A program made the position numbers and the translations under genes. A stretch of 64,000 nt of DNA from NCBI GenBank assembly GCA_032164245.1, contig JAVMKO010000001.1, positions 83,759,892-83,823,891 of the forward strand, read 5' to 3'. Below are positions 43,261 through 64,000 of the stretch, one piece after another. How positions within the stretch are numbered: position 1 is the first letter of the stretch; every line of letters starts with the position of its first letter. Source of the stretch: Sternotherus odoratus. Taxonomy: Eukaryota > Chordata > Testudines > Kinosternidae. The notes beneath the pieces are model-generated. The model had not been told where the DNA came from and searched no databases. It saw only the letters and a list, made by a program, of their open reading frames with translations.

Positions 43261-46200
43261 TGAAAGAGGGAGGAAAAGTCACTCCCCTTTCCCTAAGCAT
43301 CATGTTTTTAATCAGTGAAACATTATATCCCTATTTAATAAGCCCTATGGTTAAAACTCTGAAAAGGGACAATGCACTTATCTGTGGACAAGGAACAAGT
43401 TTCTACTAAGGAGATCAAAAACACACTGTGCACAGACTGACTCTTGGTTTTCATAGATTTTGCTCAAACACTGACAGGTTAAGAGTCACATTGCTCCATT
43501 GTTCGGATGGAAGAATCATGAAACAAATGTGATTTGGTTACCATAGGAGCCTACGAGCCAACACTCTTGAACTGACAAAGCCATAAAAGAAAAAAAAAAA
43601 GATTGTGTATTTTGACACTTTAAGGGTTCTGTGTTCTCTGGCTTGGAGGCACAGAGCATAGTACAGATAATTCAAACAAATGAAATGCTTTAGTTAAAAA
43701 ATAGTCCATGAAATCAGCACTCAATGTGGACAAAGCAATCACCTGACCACAAAAATTGTATAAAAGCCCAACATTTGGCTTTCAGACAAGTATTGCATCT
43801 TAATATCCAGTTCAATACATGAGGCATGTAGTGGTCCTACTTAATTCCCCATGTTCTCAGTTTTGAGGAGTTGATTTGGCTTTCCAAACAGCAGAGGCTT
43901 GAAATTGTCCAGATAGTGTATATTACTCATTACTGAGCTGTAAACCATAGCCACCAGAGATGCTGGGGATGATGGGAAGGTTTGCTGCTAATGTATTTAT
44001 GGAATGAAAATTCTTTCATTCAAACCTGTTTTCCTTTTGGAAAAATTAAAATGTGGCTCTTTTCTACTGTGCTCTTACAAGTCTCCCTTTTGAAAGCTTC
44101 TGAATTAATGCTTTTCTAGGTCATAATGGAAAAAGGCAGAGCCGCAGCCAACATTTGCCACACTCCAATTCTGCCTTTGTAGGGTTTGCTGATGGGAGCA
44201 TTCCCCAGCAGATGGGAGTCCTGCCCCACTGCAGTTAAACAGCATACACACACATGATTTTGAAAAACTCCTTTCAGAGCCAGTTTAAAAAAATGGCTGC
44301 AGAGGGCCTGTCAACCAGGTTCAATTTAACAGAGCATGGCAGAAGGAGCTCAAAGTAATTGAGAAGCGCTGAGCGAGGTGTCTAACTCCGTGAGGTGTCT
44401 AACTCCATGAGAGGAGCAGGGCTCGATCATGCTGCCAGTAGGCAAAAGCAACTAGAAAATAAATAAATTCAAACAAAGCTGGAAGTGCACACCCTGAGTT
44501 TCTGAAAAAGATCAAGAAGTTATTATACAGTAAGAACAACTGCTTTGGAGAAACATCATTTGCATCTCAGCTACTAAACGAGCACATGATTAGCAAGCAC
44601 TCCATTATGTGAAAGACAGACTATGCATAAGCATAGAGCTTTAGAAAACAGGCACTTAGCAACTACTTTGACACAGCATACCTTGAAAAACAATTGATTT
44701 GGAAGGGGGGAAAAGTTGCAAGACAACAATTAGCTGAAATCATGATAGTATTGACACTACAGTACTTTCACAACTCCTGAGGGTTCAAATATACATCAAT
44801 TTAAAAAAGCACCAGTGATCCAGCCCAAGGAGTACAGAGTTTAATAAAAGTTTTCTAGTATTTTTTTAAATAGTTTGTATCTATACTGATAAAGCTAAAG
44901 CAGTACAACTGCCCTGGTATGTACAAAGTTATTCTCGTATGGTAAAGGGAAATAAGCTGCCTGTCACCTTTGTGTAATTACAACCACACTAGAACTAGTA
45001 TAAGGCAGTATATTAGTAAAAACAAAATGCCACACAGGCTAGCCTCATTTTAAAAAGGAACTAGAAACTGAATTTCTCTCAGATCATCATCCCAGGAGCT
45101 GAAACTTTCCTGTGAGATATTGGCAACCAAGAACCCCCGCATCTAGCCAAACCTAACTGACAGAAGGACACTTTAATAAGGGTGGAGTCAAGATAGAATC
45201 AGACAATGTCAAGACTATAGGTTAGGGATGGACTACTTGGGGAAAAAAATCCAGTCATACACACTCCTCTGGAGTGCACTTGAACAACTAAAGCACATAG
45301 GCTGAAGGTAAGGTAGCAAGCTATGGCAAAAACAGACAAACCGGAAATGTTCTCAGAGTTCCTACTTTAATTAGTAAGCTTGAGTTTGGGACAGGACAGC
45401 AAGTCCTCCACCACAGGCAGCCAGCACTGGGACAAGTACAAACCACCTTTTTATTTTTATCCCGGCAGGATTTACTTTTGTTGGGTCTCTCTTATTTTAA
45501 AAAGTGACACACTGAAGCAGTGTTGTTTAAAGATTAAGTACACACCAGGTACACCTTTCCATTATGCACATTTCATACCCATTAGGTATTGCTATCCTAA
45601 TCCATAACATAATTAGGTAAACCTAACTAGAAACTGTTTAAAAGTCCTTGTGCTCCCTCCAGTTTATTAGAATGTGTGATAGTTGCATGCATTTAAATCT
45701 CTTAGTAGTCTAAAGATACTGTATTTAAAGAATATCCATATCTTTGTGTAATGGCCAAGGCCTGTGGCTGGTTAGGAATTGCATCTCTGCCCTATTTCAG
45801 GTTGGCAACCTATTATTCATAGCCAAAAATTTCTACAACCCCCCTCCATTTACTAGGAGAGTGTGGGAGGAAAATGCATCAACATCACAACAATAAACCT
45901 GTGCAATCGGTGTGTTTTAAGAATCTTATAGAAGAGTTGACATTGAAAGGTAAAGGTGTATAGGAAGTGAGATTTTCTTTGCTTTAGACTGTGTGGTAGT
46001 TTTACAATGCTTCACAGACCCCCACTGCCCTTCACCTCCCTCCCTCTAGCTGTTGCCATCCACCAGCTGAAACACACTGTTCTAAGAGATTTAAAATAAG
46101 ATGTTAATCTTTCAAAAGCAATACCGGAAATTTGTTAACCAGTCCATCCTCAGATTACTCTGGGGGAACTTAAGCATTGTTTGACTACTTACACTAAAAG

Positions 46201-46574
46201 AGTTTTTGTTCAGCCCTTGATTTAAGTACTATGGCAATTTTCTGTTGACGTAGTTTTCATTTGCAAGTAAAAGGAAATCCATTCTTCATTATAATCCATT
46301 TTATACCCTCTGCAATAGCACAGTGCTTTCCTGCCAAAGATATCATATCACTTTACAAGGGAAATTTACAAACACACATGTGACATTCTATCCCCATTTT
46401 CAGTGCACGTCACTTAACTTTTCCAAGTCAGTGAGGCAGGAATCCATAACTTTCTACTCCTATGCCTTAACCACAAGACCATGTTTTCTTCCATAAGATG
46501 AAAAAAAGCTGCAGAGTGCTATACTCTGGTTTGATGTTTTGCATTTATATACCATCTATGTGAGGTCTGATCCG
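43261..46574. other. Shared 3' region of PRDM4 and PWP1
   Basis: The 3.3 kb between the two stop codons must hold both 3' UTRs. Candidate + strand poly(A) signals are AATAAA at about 44459 and 44843; a candidate on the - strand is TTTTTATTTTTATC at about 45448. I cannot choose between them. A degraded MIR-like piece lies at about 46310-46490. Confidence 0.45.
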
Positions 46575-60819
<14,245 letters not shown>

Positions 60820-61442
60820 CTAACAACATACGAAAGCAAAAGCTTTAGATATTTACATATATGTGAACAAATGGTAGCCCAAGGTCAAATACACAGCCTG
60901 ATTCTGATCTCAAGTAAGTCCAGGTCTACAGCCTACAACTCTCAAGTATAAAAAATAATCTGGCAGAATTCTGGCAAAAGAATACAACTTTCGGGATTTA
61001 ATGGCAATATGTTACATATTTCTGAACAGAAAATCCAGTATTGTACTGAAGGGATATACCGTTAGTGTCTGCCCCTCCCCCCCCAGCTAAAAATATTTTC
61101 CTGTCAATCATATGGTACCAGTGATATAACTAGAAAATTTGAGGACTTATTCCTTTCTGTATATTTTAAGATGCGTTTTTAAAATATGAGCTACACAGTA
61201 TAGATTTGACTAATGTATCGACATAGCTAAGAGACAAACAAATCCATTTTTGGCAAGTATTTTCCTCTTCAGACGCTCCACTAACTAAATAATTAACGGT
61301 CTGAAACTGCAACTCTCCCCATAGAGTATCTTACTCTGACAAATCACCCTACTGAAGCCAGAGGAGCTACTTGCAAGATTTTTACATCTGAGCCCTCATT
61401 TCATATTTAAAAATTAATGTCGATAGGACTGTAAATACAGAT
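60820..61442. other. PWP1 intron, no recognised feature
   Basis: AT-rich intron upstream of the 60723-60819 exon. I searched for the preceding WD40 exon on the minus strand here and to the window end and found none. Confidence 0.4.
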
Positions 61443-62126
61443 TGTGGCGGGGTGACCACCTGCCCCCTGCAGAAAGGGGCTTGGAAAAGCCCCTTAAGGG
61501 GTTTGAAAAGCCCAGGAAGGGGGTTTTGAAGCTGGGAGCCAGCAGGCTTTTCAGGCCTGATTGGGCATTGGGCCCAGCTGGGCGGCCACGCCCCAAACAC
61601 AGCCTGTATAAAGGCTGGGAGGCAGGAGCCTAGGAGAGTCTCCTCTGCATTCAGAGGGAGACAGGCCTGACTGCAGGAGCTGAAGCCAGATACCTGGGTT
61701 AGGGCAAAGCTGGGGCAGGGCAAAAGGAGGTGGGTGGGCTCTAGCCACGAGCCCCAGGGTTGCAGGGAGCAGCCCAGGGCTGGAGATAGCAGCAGCAGGC
61801 CAACCCTCCTTGCCTGTGATGAGAAGCCATGATACTGCAGTCCGCCCCAGTGAGCGGGGGCAAGTGGTGACTGACAGTAGCACACTCTGAGGCGAGGTGG
61901 GAATAAGGGGTAGGGGGTTCCCCTGGGGAGGGGAGACCCTCACACCAAAGGGGGTACTGCAGGGGTGCAGCACCCACAGTTGGAGGGCACCAGGGTCCGG
62001 GAGGGACACGGGGCCAGGAAAAGAGCGGGGCATCAACCTGCGGAGGGCGCTCTGGACGCTGAAGGAGCTGATTCCCCAGACGACCAGCGGGAGGCGCCAC
62101 AGGGGTGAGTGGCGAGCCCCGTTACA
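61443..62126 (+). mobile_element. Solo LTR with perfect 5-bp TSD
   Basis: Begins TGTGGCGGGG and ends CCCCGTTACA, flanked by cagat at 61438-61442 and 62127-62131. A TATA-like 'ctgtataaaggctggg' lies at about 61603. GC-rich, 684 bp, no internal genes. In a PWP1 intron, antisense to the gene. Confidence 0.85.
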
Positions 62127-62131
62127 CAGAT

Positions 62132-63149
62132 ATAAACTTTAATCAGACAAAGCCCAAGCTGCAGTGTCAGAGATTTATTAAATGCACAACAAAAATCACC
62201 CTTATTCATCTAAAGGTGTTAGATTTTATAATTTAACACACAGTTTGAAGCACCTCCCCCCCCCCCCCCCCGTTTCCATAGTAGACTGAAGTTCTTGACT
62301 GAAAGACCTCTGACATTCCTCCAAAACACTGTTCCCCCAAAGCAATGCCACAGAGGGGAAATTTACACAAGGCACAGCGCAGATTACAAGGACATTTTAC
62401 AAATAATGCCAGTGAGGCCCTTCAGCTAGAAAGTGATTTTCAGGCAGCTGTCATGGCTTGTCTTACTTTTTAAAACGCAATTTAAAATGCTGCACTAAGA
62501 CTGCTCTTTGAGTTCTTGACTAGCACCCAACCTTTGCATTTCAGGATTAGTTTTTCCTGAAACATCCACTGGTGTCAACAAGGTTATATTACTCAGCACA
62601 CTATAGAACCAGAAATGTCGATCACTTATTCAGCTTCGTTCAGGGGCTTAATATTATACAAGGTCACACAAATTACTCCTACAAAGATCAGCTGCTTTTA
62701 GTCATCATGAAATTGACTTTCCTGTTACATGCTGCTGGTATTAGCCATGATAAAGGCTGAACAACTGCCACAAACTGAATACCTTTGACTGCGCCATCAC
62801 TAAATCATTTCTTACATTCACCATAGTCATTTGACTCCTTTTGCAGTAGACAACACATGGCCAATTAACATCTAATATTTTCTTGTATGTTCAGTGAATA
62901 TCTACAGGAGAACTTTTTCTTCTGTAATACCCGGATCAAACCAGGAGTTTTCAGAGGAGATTGCGGACACCTACCGAAAATGAATATGCAGAACTGACAA
63001 GTGTATCCTCAAAGAGTTAGCAGTAGGAAAATATCATATTATTTCTAATTGGAAAAGCCATTTACAAGACCCTTGCTGGACTCTGTACTAACTGTGTTAC
63101 TGAAAATTAACCTAGGTGATGGAAAGAAGGGGTTAATCACCTTGTGCAG
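62132..63149. other. PWP1 intron, no recognised feature
   Basis: AT-rich sequence with a C run at about 62256-62272. No exon or bounded repeat seen. Confidence 0.4.
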
Positions 63150-63990
63150 TAACTGCGGTTCTTTGAGATGTGGATGCCTATGGGTGCTCCACTTCAGGTG
63201 CGCATGTGCCTCAAGCCCCTGATCAGAGATTTTCAGTTAGCAGTGCCTGTTTGGCCTATGCACATGCCCTATGTTCTCTTCACGCTGGATACCAAGGTTA
63301 TATAGAGTGTATGAGCATAGTCCCTTCAGTTTCTTCTCCACCCAAATATCCCTTAAGGAACAGTCTGAAGCAGACGGGAAGGAGGGCAGGTAGTGGAGCA
63401 CCCAGAGGGACAGACATCAGAAGAACCACTGTTACTGCACAAAGTGAGCAATCTCATCTTCTTGCAGCAGTGTCCTGATGGTTGAGAATGAAGCTTCAGA
63501 ATAGAATCCCATGCTGCGAACAGTACTGAAAAATCAAATGCTGCATTGAATCTGACAGCTTGGATCAGGTTGTAATGTTTTGAAAACATGTGCATTGAAG
63601 CCCATGTAGCCGTCCTTCATATTTCAGATACTGGTACATTCTTCAGTAATGCCACAGAGATTTATTGCCTGTGATCTGGTTGAATATGTTATCACCTTTT
63701 TTTTTTTTTTTGGGGGGGGGGGGGGGGAATGAACGCAGCAACAAGTGATAATACATCCAGATAGCCACCTCAGTCTCTGAGTAGAAATCAAGAACCCTGT
63801 GGATCTATTTGTGAAAGAAACGAAGCGCCTAGGTGACTTCCTATATTGCTGGGTCCTATCTAAGTAGAAGGCTAATGCCCTTCTAACATCCAAAATGTGT
63901 AAACAGGATTCTTGTAGAGAACCAGGTGGCTTCAGCAAAAATGAATGGACTGATTAAGGCAGAGCTCTGACAGAATCTCAGATAAGAATT
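63150..63990 (-). mobile_element. Probable DIRS-like retroelement fragment (decayed)
   Basis: A minus-strand frame (63938 to about 63730) reads LDVRRALAFYLDRTQQYRKS, then RRFVSFTNRS and ISTQRLRWLSG, which resembles the tyrosine recombinase of DIRS-type elements. After a poly-A/C interruption (63697-63727) a piece with TYSTRSQAINLCG corresponds to the HSTR-type catalytic motif with His changed to Tyr. At the other side, 63155-63200 and 63390-63440 form an inverted repeat ('ggttcttt...gggtgctccact' mirrored). It is clearly broken, and the family call is tentative. Confidence 0.45.
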
Positions 63991-64000
63991 TAGGGTATGG

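Noticed and set aside
60820..64000. Upstream PWP1 exons
   Set aside because: No minus-strand exon encoding the preceding WD40 text with splice sites could be found; the remainder is likely outside the window.

Overview
The window is vertebrate nuclear DNA, most likely from a cryptodiran turtle. The evidence is two spliced genes with ordinary GT-AG introns, tRNA-headed SINEs of the turtle Cry type, many CR1 LINE 3' ends, and numerous hAT, PIF/Harbinger, Tigger-like, Helitron and LTR insertions, many with readable target-site duplications (TSDs). Nothing bacterial, plasmid-like or phage-like is present. The species call is an inference from repeat content.

Layout. Positions 1-17,500 are gene-poor and full of mobile elements: a GC-rich hAT nested in a CR1, a complete 4.5 kb PIF/Harbinger transposon (3737-8261), a run of solo LTRs (8784-13547), a 1 kb minisatellite (14505-15545), a broken hAT transposase and a CR1 tail. 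A CpG island at about 17,560-18,560 marks the promoter and untranslated first exon of PRDM4, whose ten coding exons run on the + strand from 21253 to 43260 and encode 793 residues with no break. PWP1 lies on the - strand in a convergent arrangement. Its stop codon is at 46575-46577 and seven exons reach 60819, giving the C-terminal half of the protein; the N-terminal exons lie beyond the right edge. As I recall, the tail-to-tail PRDM4/PWP1 order is also found in human. The introns of both genes hold non-autonomous hATs, MITEs, L2, SINEs, a Helitron and LTRs. The right edge ends in a probable DIRS-type retroelement fragment.

How the genes relate. PRDM4 is a nuclear PR-domain zinc-finger regulator and PWP1 a WD40 nucleolar/chromatin protein; they share only the region between their 3' ends. 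The two recognised Harbinger genes (DDE transposase on +, Myb/SANT-like accessory protein on -) form a self-contained mobile system and both look intact.

The most unusual item is a third, unrecognised open frame inside that Harbinger (about 6701-7150, + strand). It lies opposite the intron of the accessory gene, has a possible splice acceptor, and is followed by an AATAAA signal. Other notable items are a Helitron whose 3' end lies 18 bp from a PWP1 5' splice site, a 2.25 kb hAT with long inverted arms and a nested hAT, and several GC-rich hATs that bring CpG-dense sequence into introns.
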